DNA from: Thiobacillus sp. UBA2186
Lineage (GTDB): Bacteria; Pseudomonadota; Gammaproteobacteria; Burkholderiales; Thiobacillaceae
Reading direction: 5' to 3'
DNA: 44,945 nucleotides
Assembly: GCA_002327405.1 (NCBI GenBank)
Contig: DCVO01000127.1
Coordinates: 896-45,840, forward strand
Every line of letters begins with the position of its first letter. The first letter of the stretch is position 1. A program made the position numbers and the translations under genes. This document shows positions 32,175-39,721 of the stretch, piece by piece. The notes under the pieces were generated by a model. The model was not told where the DNA came from. It made no database searches and worked only from the letters and a program-made list of their open reading frames with translations.

Positions 32175-32204
32175 CCTGTCTCCGTCCGGAGACAGGGAAT
32201 TCCT
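32175..32204 (+). terminator. Possible terminator after SDR gene
   Basis: CCTGTCTCCG (32175-32184) is complementary to CGGAGACAGG (32187-32196); GAATTCCTTTTC follows, only a weak T run. Confidence 0.5.
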
Positions 32205-32417
32205 TTTCATAACAGCGGCTTGCCGGGCAAGCCTGGATCGCTGTCGCCTGCGGAAGACGAAACGCCGCGCCGGCGGTTCCTGGCGCGTACCCAATTCCAT
32301 GAAAAACAAGGGATATCCGGCTTTGGCACGGCCTGTGCGAAGCACGGTTTGGCAGGCGGAAGAAGGCCGCCAGCCAACCGTGTCACGACATGCCGAAAAA
32401 AACGAGGAGGTCCGCGC

Positions 32418-33341
32418 ATGCAGCGCAATACGCATTTCAACAGTTTCCCCCATGCCCTGCGCCACATGGCCGGTCATGCCGGCGTTACCCTGCTGGCCGT
32501 GGGCATCGCCCTTTCCCTGCCGGTGCTGGCCAACTACATCCTGTTCACATGGTGGCCCATGGTGGCCAGCGACTCGCAACTGCTATTGATCAATGAAATC
32601 ATCTTCGCCGCTGTGCTCGTATGGCTGTTCAACCTGCTGCTCGGGGCGAGAGAGGCGCGCATCAGCCACCGCCTGAACAGCATGGCCCAGCTCGTGCATG
32701 TGCGCCTGGAAGGCAGCCGGCTTTCGCGCAGGATCGACCGCGGCCTGCTCGAACGCATCGGCGGCACGCGCGACGTGTCGGTGATGTCGGTGACCGGCTT
32801 CGATACCTTGGTTTCGGAAATGCGCAAGCTGCGCCAGGTCATCGACGACTGCTACGAACTGCGCGTGCTGCTGATGAATCCGCATGGTCCCGGCGCACTG
32901 AGGCGCGTGCAGTCTCTGGGTGATGCCGGGAATCTCCTGGAAGGCTGCCGGCAGGAAACCGAGGCGACCATCGAGCGGCTGGCCAGCCTGGCGGCCGCCG
33001 GCAAGAAGGTCACGCTCAAGTTCTACGACGATCCGCCTTTCTGGAACCTGATCGTCACCGGCGAGCACGTCTGGGTGCAGTACTGCCACGACGGGCAGGA
33101 ACTGAAAGCGCAGCCGGAATATGTCTTCGCGCTGAGCAGAAACCATCCCGCGCAGGGCTTGTTCCCGGCCTTTTACGCGCACTTCCTCAACAACTGGAGC
33201 GATCCGCGTCATCCCGACTACGACTTTGCCACCCGCCAGCTGGTTTACCGCAACGAACGCGGCAATGAAGTGAGGCGCGTGCCTTTCGGGCCGCAAGCAA
33301 AGCCCGCCCACGAGCGGCCGTTGGTGCTATTGGCAGGATGA
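32418..33341 (+). CDS. Membrane protein with conserved cytoplasmic domain, function unknown
   Basis: 307 residues from ATG 32418, with SD AGGAGG seven bases upstream. Two membrane helices (about 21-43 and 56-74) are followed by a soluble domain with LLMNPHGPGALRRVQ, KKVTLKFYDDPPFWNLIVTGEHVWVQY and RNHPAQGLFPAFYAHFLNNW. The middle pattern resembles phospholipase-D-superfamily-like or DUF5919-type domains, but no HKD motif is seen. I cannot name the family. Confidence 0.7.
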   Translation: MQRNTHFNSFPHALRHMAGHAGVTLLAVGIALSLPVLANYILFTWWPMVASDSQLLLINEIIFAAVLVWLFNLLLGAREARISHRLNSMAQLVHVRLEGSRLSRRIDRGLLERIGGTRDVSVMSVTGFDTLVSEMRKLRQVIDDCYELRVLLMNPHGPGALRRVQSLGDAGNLLEGCRQETEATIERLASLAAAGKKVTLKFYDDPPFWNLIVTGEHVWVQYCHDGQELKAQPEYVFALSRNHPAQGLFPAFYAHFLNNWSDPRHPDYDFATRQLVYRNERGNEVRRVPFGPQAKPAHERPLVLLAG

Positions 33342-33364
33342 AGCGCGTATCCGGGCCTGGCCGG

Positions 33365-33392
33365 CAAAAAAGCGGGCGGTTGACCGCCCGCT
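33365..33392 (-). terminator. Intrinsic terminator of the Spy-like gene (minus strand)
   Basis: On the minus strand, AGCGGGCGG-TCAA-CCGCCCGCT followed by TTTTTT. It lies between the convergent membrane-protein gene and the Spy-like gene. Confidence 0.85.
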
Positions 33393-33415
33393 GTCGCCCT
33401 GAAGGCTGCCTGCTG

Positions 33416-33922
33416 TCAGGATTGATGGCGGAAATGATGCCCGCGATGCTGGCGCGCGGACAGCGCTTCGGCATCGAACGCCTTCTGCTGCTCGGGCGTA
33501 AGCTGGGCATAGAAGGCCTTGAACGCTGCCGCACGCCCGGCCATTTGCGCATGGCGCGCTTCCGCCCTGGCTGCCATCAGATCCATGCGCTGCGCCGTGT
33601 CCAGTTTGGCAAGTTCGGCGCGCATGGCCTAGCGGTCGGCTCCCGCGTGACGCGGGCCGGGCTGCATGGCCGCCGCAAAGGCATTCCACGCCGCCTCCTG
33701 CTCGGGCGCAAGCTTGAGCTTTTCCTTCAGCGCCGCCAGATGCTGCGCGCGGCGTTCCTGCATGAGGGACTGGAAGTCCTGCCCCTGGCGCGCCTCGCAG
33801 CGCGGTTTGCCGTCGGTTCCGCCGGCAGGCGTGGCATAGGCGGTCGCCGCGAGAATGCCGCCGCCCGCAAGCAGGGCCGCGAGCAGGATCGGCATGGAAA
33901 ATGAAGTCTTGATCGTTTTCAT
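33416..33922 (-). pseudogene. Spy/CpxP-like periplasmic chaperone interrupted by an in-frame TAG
   Basis: The gene starts at ATG 33922 with SD AAGGAG and encodes a signal peptide (ending about AATAYA), then CxxxRQGQDFQSLMQERRAQHLAALKEKLKLAPEQEAAWNAFAAAMQPG. A TAG at 33631-33629 stops it, yet the same frame continues after GCC ATG with RAELAKLDTAQRMDLMAARAEARHAQM and TPEQQKAFDAEAL, the second LTxxQ-like helix. One base change, C to T in a CAG (Gln) codon, would explain the stop. Intact Spy/CpxP proteins are about 160-170 residues; the product here would be cut at about 97 residues. It may be a recent nonsense mutation, a sequencing error or readthrough. Confidence 0.85.
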
Positions 33923-34354
33923 GGTGAGCTCCTTTCGAGAAGTATTCCGGTAGCCGGCCAACAACTGGCTCGGCATGCTTGAATTCTGGTCGGGAGATGT
34001 ATCGCCCTCATTGCAGGCGGGCGGCGATATGTAACGGTGTGTATCCGCCTGCCAAGGCAGCCGGGCTCACGCACGATGCCCCAAGGGGACAGCTTCATGG
34101 AGCTGCACAAGCTTTGCCGGCAAGCTGTCTCAATTCGAAGACAGAAAAATTCTTTTCCCGACAAGGGCTTGCCTGCACCCCAGGGGTTTTCTGTCGCCGG
34201 GAAGAGACGGGACACGCCATCCGGGTTTCGGCTTCTTTTGCCGAATTCCATAAGAAACAAGCAGTTATTTCTTCTGGCATGGTGCGTGCAAAAGCCGGGA
34301 TGGCTTCTCGAGCGAAGCCCGAAATTCAAACCCTATGCACAAAGGAGCATCGTG
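33923..34354 (+). other. Long gap with several inverted repeats, possible structured leader
   Basis: 432 bases between the Spy-like gene and the next plus-strand gene. Two long-range inverted repeats are present: GACAGCTT/AAGCTGTC (34088-34095/34122-34129) and GACAGAAAA/TTTTCTGTC (34140-34148/34197-34205). No gene is convincing. It could hold a structured 5' leader or a small RNA. Confidence 0.4.
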
Positions 34355-34708
34355 ATGAAGAAATCCGTGGAGCAGACCCGCAACAAGCGGTTGATCGCGA
34401 TCGCGGCCGGCATTGGCGGCGTCGGACTTGTCTCTGCCGCATCGGCCGTGGGCGTCAACGCCGATGCCGGCGGCGGCGCCCAGGCGGCGGCTCCCGTCAG
34501 CGCCCAGGCCGGCGGCAATGCCGGTGCGCACATGAGCACTTCCGCTACCGCCAACACCAATGCCCGGTGGCAGGCCGAGGCGAACAGGGGCGCAGACCGC
34601 GCCGGCGAACGCATGAACGAGAAGGGTGCCGAGAACAGGCACGTGCCCGGCTCGGAGACCGAAGCCGCCACGGCTTCCTCCGAAGGCAAGCGCAGGGGCA
34701 AGCGCTGA
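34355..34708 (+). CDS. Small exported Ala/Gly-rich protein, function unknown
   Basis: 117 residues from ATG 34355, SD AAAGGAG. N-terminal charged residues then a hydrophobic signal-like helix (KRLIAIAAGIGGVGLVSAASA, about 12-32), then an Ala/Gly/Asn-rich low-complexity part and a basic tail (KRRGKR). No domain recognised. Confidence 0.6.
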   Translation: MKKSVEQTRNKRLIAIAAGIGGVGLVSAASAVGVNADAGGGAQAAAPVSAQAGGNAGAHMSTSATANTNARWQAEANRGADRAGERMNEKGAENRHVPGSETEAATASSEGKRRGKR

Positions 34709-34758
34709 GGCCGTTTCCATGCCTGCGCGTCGCAGGCGTTCAAGAGTTGAAGCTGGAC

Positions 34759-34804
34759 AACCGGTTCCCGGCTGGACGCCCCTGGGTCGGGACCGGTTCT
34801 TTTT
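34759..34804 (+). terminator. Terminator before HiPIP gene
   Basis: AACCGGTTCCCG (34759-34770) pairs with CGGGACCGGTT (34788-34798, one bulge), then CTTTTT. It separates the Ala/Gly-rich gene from the HiPIP gene. Confidence 0.7.
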
Positions 34805-34844
34805 GACGAGTTTCGTCCGCCGCAATATTCAGGAAGACGTCGAC

Positions 34845-35273
34845 ATGAACCGGAAAACATCTGCCATCGGCAATTCGCGCATTGCGGAAACGGACAATCC
34901 GACCCGCAGGATCATGCTGCGCGGCCTGCTGGCCGCGGGTTGCGGCCTGCTGATTCCGTCCGTCTTGCAGGGATGCGAAGCCGGCAAGGAAGCGGATACC
35001 GCCGGCGTGGATGCCCCACCCATGGCCGACCCGACCTCGGCCGGCCAGCCTGTTGCGGAACCTGAGAAAGTGTCGAAGGCGAGCGTGCAATACCAAACCC
35101 AGCCGCAGGGCGGGCAGCAATGCTCCAATTGCCTGTACTTCATCGTCGACTCGAACGCCTGCAGGAAAGTCGAAGGCGATATCAGCCCCGTCGGTTGGTG
35201 CGTAATTTGGAGCAGTGGCGAATTGAGCCGCGGCGATCGGCACAACGGCAAGCCCGCAACGCTGCTTGCTTGA
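34845..35273 (+). CDS. High-potential iron-sulfur protein (HiPIP), Tat-exported
   Basis: 142 residues from ATG 34845 (SD AGGAAG). Tat signal (TRRIMLRGLLAAGCGLL) precedes a HiPIP domain with four Cys in the pattern CSNCLYFIVDSNACRKVEGDISPVGWC, the [4Fe-4S] ligands. HiPIPs carry electrons in the periplasm between respiratory or photosynthetic complexes. The mature part has a long Pro/Glu-rich linker after the signal. Confidence 0.9.
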   Translation: MNRKTSAIGNSRIAETDNPTRRIMLRGLLAAGCGLLIPSVLQGCEAGKEADTAGVDAPPMADPTSAGQPVAEPEKVSKASVQYQTQPQGGQQCSNCLYFIVDSNACRKVEGDISPVGWCVIWSSGELSRGDRHNGKPATLLA

Positions 35274-35381
35274 ACAATGATTCGCACGTGCTAGATTTCA
35301 GAATCATATGGCCGGCGGCAAGCTGGTTGGCGCCATGTCTCCAGCCGCCCGGGCTAATCGATGCCCAGACAGGAGAACGAA

Positions 35382-35708
35382 ATGCGCAGAACAACCTATG
35401 TCCCGCTGCTCGCGGCGCTGTTGCTTGCCGGCTGCGTGGTGGCGCCCGCAGACCGCGATTACGACGTGGTGGTGGCGCCGGCGCTGCCCGTGATCGTCGA
35501 GTTCGACGTCTACCCCTATTACTATCACGGCGGTTTCTATTACTACTACCACGACCATGACAGGATCTGGCGCTACTCGCGCCACCGGACAGGGCCCTGG
35601 AAAGAGCTGCCGCGCGATCGCTACCCGCGCGAGATCCGGTACAAACACCGTTACGACCGGGACGATGATCGCTACGACCGCGACCGGGATCGCGACTACC
35701 GGCGCTGA
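35382..35708 (+). CDS. Tyr/His/Asp/Arg-rich lipoprotein, function unknown
   Basis: 108 residues from ATG 35382, SD AGGAG. Lipobox LLAGC. The mature part has YPYYYHGGFYYYYHDHDR (Tyr/His-rich) and ends in DRDDDRYDRDRDRDYRR, a charged tandem tail. Typical of small lipoproteins of unknown function. Confidence 0.75.
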   Translation: MRRTTYVPLLAALLLAGCVVAPADRDYDVVVAPALPVIVEFDVYPYYYHGGFYYYYHDHDRIWRYSRHRTGPWKELPRDRYPREIRYKHRYDRDDDRYDRDRDRDYRR

Positions 35709-35739
35709 ATGCAGCGCAACTGCATTCCGGCTCGGCTGC

Positions 35740-35892
35740 TCAGCCCGGAATGATCAGGCTGCGGACGATGACGACCAGCACGATCGCCACGAACAGCAGC
35801 AGCAGGCCGAAGCCCAGCAGCTGGAAAAGGCCGATGCCGCCTTTTCCCCTGGGCTCGGATGGTTGCGATGACGGATCAGGTTCGGATGCCAT
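35740..35892 (-). CDS. Small single-pass membrane protein (50 residues)
   Basis: ATG 35892 with SD GGGAG; reads MASEPDPSSQPSEPRGKGG, then a long hydrophobic helix GLFQLLGFGLLLLFVAIVLVVIV and RSLIIPG. Stop at 35740. An acidic/Pro N-terminus plus one membrane helix. Unnamed but well formed, and 89 bases upstream of the cytochrome c gene's stop on the same strand, so the two may be co-transcribed. Confidence 0.7.
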   Translation of the reverse strand: MASEPDPSSQPSEPRGKGGIGLFQLLGFGLLLLFVAIVLVVIVRSLIIPG

Positions 35893-35980
35893 GGTGAATT
35901 CTCCCAGCATGCATACTTGATTCTTAGCATGCGCGGATGAATTGCCAAACCCTCATTTTGCGGCCGAACTCGATTGCAGG

Positions 35981-36394
35981 CTAGAAGCGGTAGTGCCTGT
36001 CGTTCAGGTAGCGCACCACCGCCTCGACTTCCTCCTCGCTCCATTGCAGCCTCGCATGATCCGACCAGCGCGTGACCTGCTTGCGCAATTCGGGCAGCGA
36101 CCGGACCGCCCGGCGGGCGCGGATGTGGACTCCGCTTTCGTGGCAGCCCGTGCAGTGGTTCTCGTACAGCAGTCGGCCCAGGCTCACGGTTTCCGGCATG
36201 GCGGGCCTCGGCGGCGCCTCATCCTCATCGGGCAGGTTTTCGGGCATCGGCGGGGGCGGCGGGGCCTCGATCAGCTTTGCTGCCGAGGCCGGCAGTGCCG
36301 ACGACAGAAAAAGCGCAGCAACGCAGACGCTGATGAATCGCCTCACCAGCCGATGCCGCGAATCGGAACAGGCAAGAGATTCCAGGGTGTTCAT
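35981..36394 (-). CDS. Monoheme cytochrome c
   Basis: 137 residues from ATG 36394. A signal-like helix (about 22-40) is followed by a Pro-rich linker and one heme motif, CTGCH, with a later Met-poor helix pattern typical of small cytochromes c. The IS1595 element is inserted 24 bases upstream of the start, so the native promoter has probably been separated from the gene. Confidence 0.85.
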   Translation of the reverse strand: MNTLESLACSDSRHRLVRRFISVCVAALFLSSALPASAAKLIEAPPPPPMPENLPDEDEAPPRPAMPETVSLGRLLYENHCTGCHESGVHIRARRAVRSLPELRKQVTRWSDHARLQWSEEEVEAVVRYLNDRHYRF

Positions 36395-36431
36395 GGCATA
36401 TCGCCGGGGCTTTCCGAACGCAATTATATAC

Positions 36432-36460
36432 TTGACAAACCCATAAGTTTGGCCCACAAT
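36432..36460 (+). promoter_or_regulatory. Inward promoter in the left terminal repeat
   Basis: TTGACA (36432-36437) is followed after 17 bases by CACAAT (36455-36460), a fair -10, and by SD GGAGAAAT before the transposase ATG 36485. The -35 is inside the terminal repeat. Confidence 0.6.
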
Positions 36461-36484
36461 TCAGTCATACATCGGAGAAATACC

Positions 36485-37402
36485 ATGGCTGAATCCATAC
36501 TGAACCAACCACAATTCCAAAACGAAGAAAAAGCGCGTGAATACTTGGAGGCGCTCCGCTGGCCTAATGGTCCGGTATGCCCCCATTGTGGCAGTGTCGG
36601 CAAGCATTACATCCTTACCGGCAAATCTCACCGCAAAGGTCTGTGGAAGTGCGTAGATTGCCGAGAACAGTTTACGGTCACAGTTGGCACCGTGTTCGAG
36701 CGTAGCAAGGTAAAGCTGAATCTGTGGCTCCAGGCCGTGCATCTTGTGTGCGCTTCCAAGAACGGTATGAGCAGCATGGAATTACACCGCTTGCTTGGCG
36801 TTACCCAGAAAACCGCTTGGTTCATGTTGCATCGCATCCGTGAAGCCATGAAACCGGAATCTGGCGGCCTGCTGGGAAGCGGCGGCGGCACGGTCGAGGC
36901 AGACGAAACCTATTGGGGCAACACCAAGCGCAGTAAGGCCGCAAAAGGATACAAAGGCCGTGGTTATGCTCACAAGGAGAAGATCGTTTCCTTGGTCGAG
37001 CGTGGCGGCAAGGTGCGTTCTTTCCATGTGCAAGCTGTCACCGCCAAGACCTTGAAGCCGATTTTGCTTGCCCAGATCGCTAAAGAAGCCCATCTGATGA
37101 CCGATGAAGCGTCCATGTATACCAAGGTGGGCAAGGAGTTCGCCAGCCATAATGTGGTTACGCATAGTGCTGGCGAGTATGTGCGTGGCAAGGCTCACAC
37201 CAACACGATTGAAGGATTCTTTAGCCGACTGAAACGTGGTTTAATCGGCACATATCACCATGTCGGTTCTCAGCATTTGAGCCGATATGTAACGGAGTTT
37301 GATTTTCGTTACAACACTAGAAAAAGCACCGACGCCGAAAGAGCGGCTACTGTAATAGGTGGGATCGGCGGTAAGCGTTTGATGTACTGTCACTCATTGT
37401 AG
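36485..37402 (+). CDS. IS1595-family (ISXO2-like) DDE transposase
   Basis: 305 residues from ATG 36485. A zinc ribbon (CPHCG...CVDC, about 34-61) precedes the DDE catalytic domain, with Asp in EADETYWGN, Asp in LMTDEASMY and Glu in NTIEGFFSRLKRG. It should catalyse transposition at the terminal repeats. The 23-bp repeats are at the outer ends of the cassette, not next to the transposase gene, so the passengers lie inside the same element. Confidence 0.93.
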   Translation: MAESILNQPQFQNEEKAREYLEALRWPNGPVCPHCGSVGKHYILTGKSHRKGLWKCVDCREQFTVTVGTVFERSKVKLNLWLQAVHLVCASKNGMSSMELHRLLGVTQKTAWFMLHRIREAMKPESGGLLGSGGGTVEADETYWGNTKRSKAAKGYKGRGYAHKEKIVSLVERGGKVRSFHVQAVTAKTLKPILLAQIAKEAHLMTDEASMYTKVGKEFASHNVVTHSAGEYVRGKAHTNTIEGFFSRLKRGLIGTYHHVGSQHLSRYVTEFDFRYNTRKSTDAERAATVIGGIGGKRLMYCHSL

Positions 37403-37440
37403 GTAGCAAACAGACAAGTACGCACTACGGGGATATAACG

Positions 37441-38244
37441 ATGGACAACAATCGCATTACATTAGTCATAGAAGGGCTAGAAAGCGATCAGGGGCACGTC
37501 CGTCTTGATTATTTCCTGAAAGCGCTACGGAAGCTCTATAGCAGTCTCTCCAAGTTAGATAGCAAAGAAGCTGGCGGAAAACGTGCGAGCGACTTTGTGG
37601 TTGTTGGGCTTTCTCATAACAGCCCGGCTACTGTTGAGTTGGAGGCTCGCCGAATGAAAGACAGGCCTGATGTACGCGCGCTGGTGTTCAATAGGTTTAA
37701 CAGAACAGTTAGCAGCATACAAAGAGGCATCATTCCTGATGATGTCGATTACAACATCCTCGAAGATTTACGTGAAATTGCAGCACCAGTTGGGCATGGG
37801 GTCGCAACCACAGTTGTTTCTGTTGGCGGCGAGCATGTAGATTTAACTGAGTCTTTCGCCAAAAAAATCGAGGTGGCCTTATCCGAAGTCGAATACTGCC
37901 ACGGCTCCGTGGAGGGTCGATTAGAACAAATTAACGTCCATGCGGGCGCGAATGTCTTTACTGTCTATCCGGAATTTGGTGCCGCCAGCATTACATGTCA
38001 TTTCCCCCGTGATTTAACCGAGGATGCCATATCCGCTGTTAATAGGTATGTCAGCGTCTATGGGAATATGAAGTACAGGAAGAACGCCATCTTCCCGCAT
38101 CATATTGATGTTGAGCATCTTGAGATTTTCCCTGATGAAGAATTGCTCCCAAGTTTTGATGATCTACGTGGGATAGCTCCGGCAATTGGCAACGAAACGC
38201 CCTCCGAAGAACTAATAAAAGAGTTACGGCATGGCTGGCAATAA
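37441..38244 (+). CDS. Passenger gene: 267-residue partner of PIN-domain protein, function unknown
   Basis: 267 residues, MDNNRITLVIEGLESDQGHVRLDYFLKALRKLY... with mixed alpha/beta and a C-terminal part (YHGSVEGRLEQINVHAGANVFTVYPEFG, then VSVYGNMKYRKNAIFPHHIDVEHLEIFPDE) that suggests a small beta-barrel. No family recognised. It overlaps the PIN gene by 14 bases, so the pair is translationally coupled. An antitoxin or effector-partner role is an inference from this arrangement. Confidence 0.75.
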   Translation: MDNNRITLVIEGLESDQGHVRLDYFLKALRKLYSSLSKLDSKEAGGKRASDFVVVGLSHNSPATVELEARRMKDRPDVRALVFNRFNRTVSSIQRGIIPDDVDYNILEDLREIAAPVGHGVATTVVSVGGEHVDLTESFAKKIEVALSEVEYCHGSVEGRLEQINVHAGANVFTVYPEFGAASITCHFPRDLTEDAISAVNRYVSVYGNMKYRKNAIFPHHIDVEHLEIFPDEELLPSFDDLRGIAPAIGNETPSEELIKELRHGWQ

Positions 38245-38794
38245 TCCTATTTACTATTGGGATACCTGTATTTTTCTTGCCTGGATTAGAAACGAGACCA
38301 CAAGAAAACCAGGTGAGCTAGAGGGCATTCATGATTGCTTAGAGCAATTGAAAAAACGCCAAATTTCCCTCATGACATCTGTGCTTACATATACGGAAAT
38401 TACATCCTTAAAAATTCCGGCAGGTGTTGAAACGTTATTTGATGAAGTCATGCAGCGCCCTAACTGCGCAAAGATTGGCGTTGATATGCGTGTAGCAAAG
38501 TTGGCTAGGGACTTGAGGAACTATTATTTGGCAAAGCCTGATGAATTTCAGGGCAAGACATTAACTGCCCCAGACGCAATACATTTGGCTACAGCGATTC
38601 TTTATCGTGCAAGTGAATTCCACACTTTTGATGGAAACAATAATAATAAGTACCAATCACTAGGACTTTTGCCGTTGAGCGGAAACGTTGGCGGACACAA
38701 TCTAATAATTCGCAAACCACCCGAAGACAAACAATCTTCGCTATTTGCACAAACCGGATACGGCGATGAAGACGAGCAAGAAGCTCCCCACTGA
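38231..38794 (+). CDS. PIN-domain protein (candidate ribonuclease), passenger gene
   Basis: 187 residues. PIN acidic residues are all present: Asp11 (IYYWDTC), Glu56 (TYTEITS), Asp115 (APDAIHLATA) and Asp134 (TFDGN). PIN domains are metal-dependent RNases, as in VapC toxins. It is longer than a typical VapC (about 130-140 residues), having a C-terminal extension of about 45 residues. Its start overlaps the partner gene by 14 bases. Confidence 0.85.
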   Translation: MAGNNPIYYWDTCIFLAWIRNETTRKPGELEGIHDCLEQLKKRQISLMTSVLTYTEITSLKIPAGVETLFDEVMQRPNCAKIGVDMRVAKLARDLRNYYLAKPDEFQGKTLTAPDAIHLATAILYRASEFHTFDGNNNNKYQSLGLLPLSGNVGGHNLIIRKPPEDKQSSLFAQTGYGDEDEQEAPH

Positions 38795-38915
38795 TTCTTC
38801 CGGTTCACACGGCGGACAGATGTTTGATGAGGTTTTGAAGCGTATGCTCTCCACGCCGCCACCACCGCCAAAGACTGAACCAGCAAAGAAAACAAAAAAG
38901 AAAACCGGCCAATGA
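38766..38915 (+). CDS. Small basic passenger protein (49 residues)
   Basis: ATG 38766 lies inside the last 29 bases of the PIN gene, in another frame. It reads MKTSKKLPTDSSGSHGGQ then MFDEVLKRMLSTPPPPPKTE and a Lys-rich tail (PAKKTKKKTGQ). The stop codon is inside the loop of the following terminator. Function unknown. Confidence 0.6.
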   Translation: MKTSKKLPTDSSGSHGGQMFDEVLKRMLSTPPPPPKTEPAKKTKKKTGQ

Positions 38916-38926
38916 GCCGGTTTTTT
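38901..38926 (+). terminator. Intrinsic terminator of the PIN operon
   Basis: AAAACCGGC (38901-38909) pairs with GCCGGTTTT (38916-38924), loop CAATGA which contains the stop codon, and TT follows. Confidence 0.8.
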
Positions 38927-38943
38927 GTTTATAGGTACAGGTA

Positions 38944-39189
38944 ATGCTTATCAAAATTTCGCCAAGTGAAGATCAAATAAGGTGGTATGTGCAGAACGCA
39001 TTGGGCCAATTTGAAACACTTGATTTAGAAACGGCTGTTGCTGGAGTGCAGGCGAACTTGCGTGATTTATTGAAGTATCTAGATGCGGTCAACCGCACAG
39101 ATGACACCGTGGCCGTAGTCTTCACCGAAGGAACTGAATCGAGGGTCAGGATTGAAGGTTTCATCGGTAATGCTGATTTGTCCGATTAG
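38944..39189 (+). CDS. Passenger gene: 81-residue protein, function unknown
   Basis: MLIKISPSEDQIRWYVQNALGQFETLDLETAVAGVQANLRDLLKYLDAVNRTDDTVAVVFTEGTESRVRIEGFIGN. Well formed alpha/beta, no named domain. It overlaps the convergent WYL-like gene by 111 bases, so one of the two might be longer or false. Confidence 0.5.
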   Translation: MLIKISPSEDQIRWYVQNALGQFETLDLETAVAGVQANLRDLLKYLDAVNRTDDTVAVVFTEGTESRVRIEGFIGNADLSD

Positions 39190-39474
39190 TCCAACCTCAA
39201 AGTTCCTTGGCTCAGGAGCATTAAGGGGTGAAGAATCATCTCTGGTCTGAGTGCCTACCGCTAGGATTTTCCCTGTGGGCGAATGAAATACAGCGTGAGG
39301 CTCATAGGTGCGCCAATTTAGCTCGGACTTGTAGCGCAAGCGTACAACCAAACGCTTTCTGACTGCTTCACATAGGGTAGATTCAAAATCTAGCCTGCGA
39401 CTTGCCGGAGATTCTTGTTTCTTGGGCTGCTTCTGCCCGAATGATCCCCACGGGGTACTTTTCTTTGTTGCCAT
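39079..39474 (-). CDS. Passenger gene: small WYL-like domain protein
   Basis: 131 residues from ATG 39474 with a strong SD (AAAGGGGGCGGT). After a Lys/Gln-rich N-terminus it reads LCEAVRKRLVVRLRYKSE...RTYEPHAVFHSPTGKILAVGTQ...RNFEVGLIGQISITDETFNP, the shape of a single WYL domain. WYL domains sense ligands or regulate defence genes in other contexts. The last 37 residues overlap the convergent 81-residue gene. Confidence 0.65.
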   Translation of the reverse strand: MATKKSTPWGSFGQKQPKKQESPASRRLDFESTLCEAVRKRLVVRLRYKSELNWRTYEPHAVFHSPTGKILAVGTQTRDDSSPLNAPEPRNFEVGLIGQISITDETFNPDPRFSSFGEDYGHGVICAVDRI

Positions 39475-39493
39475 ACCGCCCCCTTTGCTGTTG

Positions 39494-39700
39494 TTATTTT
39501 TTCTTGGTTCCGTATGGAGATTGGTTTACTGGCTTGAGCGAGATATTTTCCTGGCTGGCCTTGGCTCGTACCGAATCTTCTGTTCTGCCTAGCTTCAGCC
39601 CCATGATCCTCGTGGGTGTGTTTTCTTTAACGAGTTGCTTGAGTTGCTTAATGTCCTGGCCGGTCCATTGCTTGCCTGAATTTGGCGGCTTCTTTGCCAT
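39494..39700 (-). CDS. Passenger gene: small SANT/Myb-like DNA-binding-like protein
   Basis: 68 residues, MAKKPPNSGKQWTGQDIKQLKQLVKENTPTRIMGLKLGRTEDSVRAKASQENISLKPVNQSPYGTKKK. The Trp plus the helical pattern and VRAKA are like short Myb/SANT-type DNA-binding proteins seen as hypotheticals in bacteria. SD AGGAGG is five bases before ATG 39700. It is first in a minus-strand pair with the WYL-like gene 19 bases downstream. Confidence 0.7.
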   Translation of the reverse strand: MAKKPPNSGKQWTGQDIKQLKQLVKENTPTRIMGLKLGRTEDSVRAKASQENISLKPVNQSPYGTKKK

Positions 39701-39706
39701 GTTTGC

Positions 39707-39716
39707 CTCCTAGGAG
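39707..39716. promoter_or_regulatory. Palindromic shared Shine-Dalgarno (CTCCTAGGAG)
   Basis: The 10-base palindrome gives AGGAGG five bases before ATG 39700 on the minus strand, and AGGAG five bases before ATG 39722 on the plus strand. Both starts lie only 21 bases apart. Confidence 0.8.
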
Positions 39717-39721
39717 TAGTT

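Noticed and set aside
33629..33631. TAG as a recoded (pyrrolysine or selenocysteine-like) codon in the Spy-like gene
   Set aside because: Nothing in the family or nearby sequence suggests recoding; a simple nonsense change or error is enough.
34060..34205. c-di-GMP (GEMM) riboswitch in the leader before 34355
   Set aside because: Some CAAAGC-like and GGGC-like strings are present on both strands, but the required tetraloop/receptor and consensus order could not be found by eye.
35942..36484. Upstream extension of the transposase to 35942
   Set aside because: It would read through the opposite-strand cytochrome c gene and across the IS boundary. ATG 36485 has an SD and begins the conserved N-terminus.
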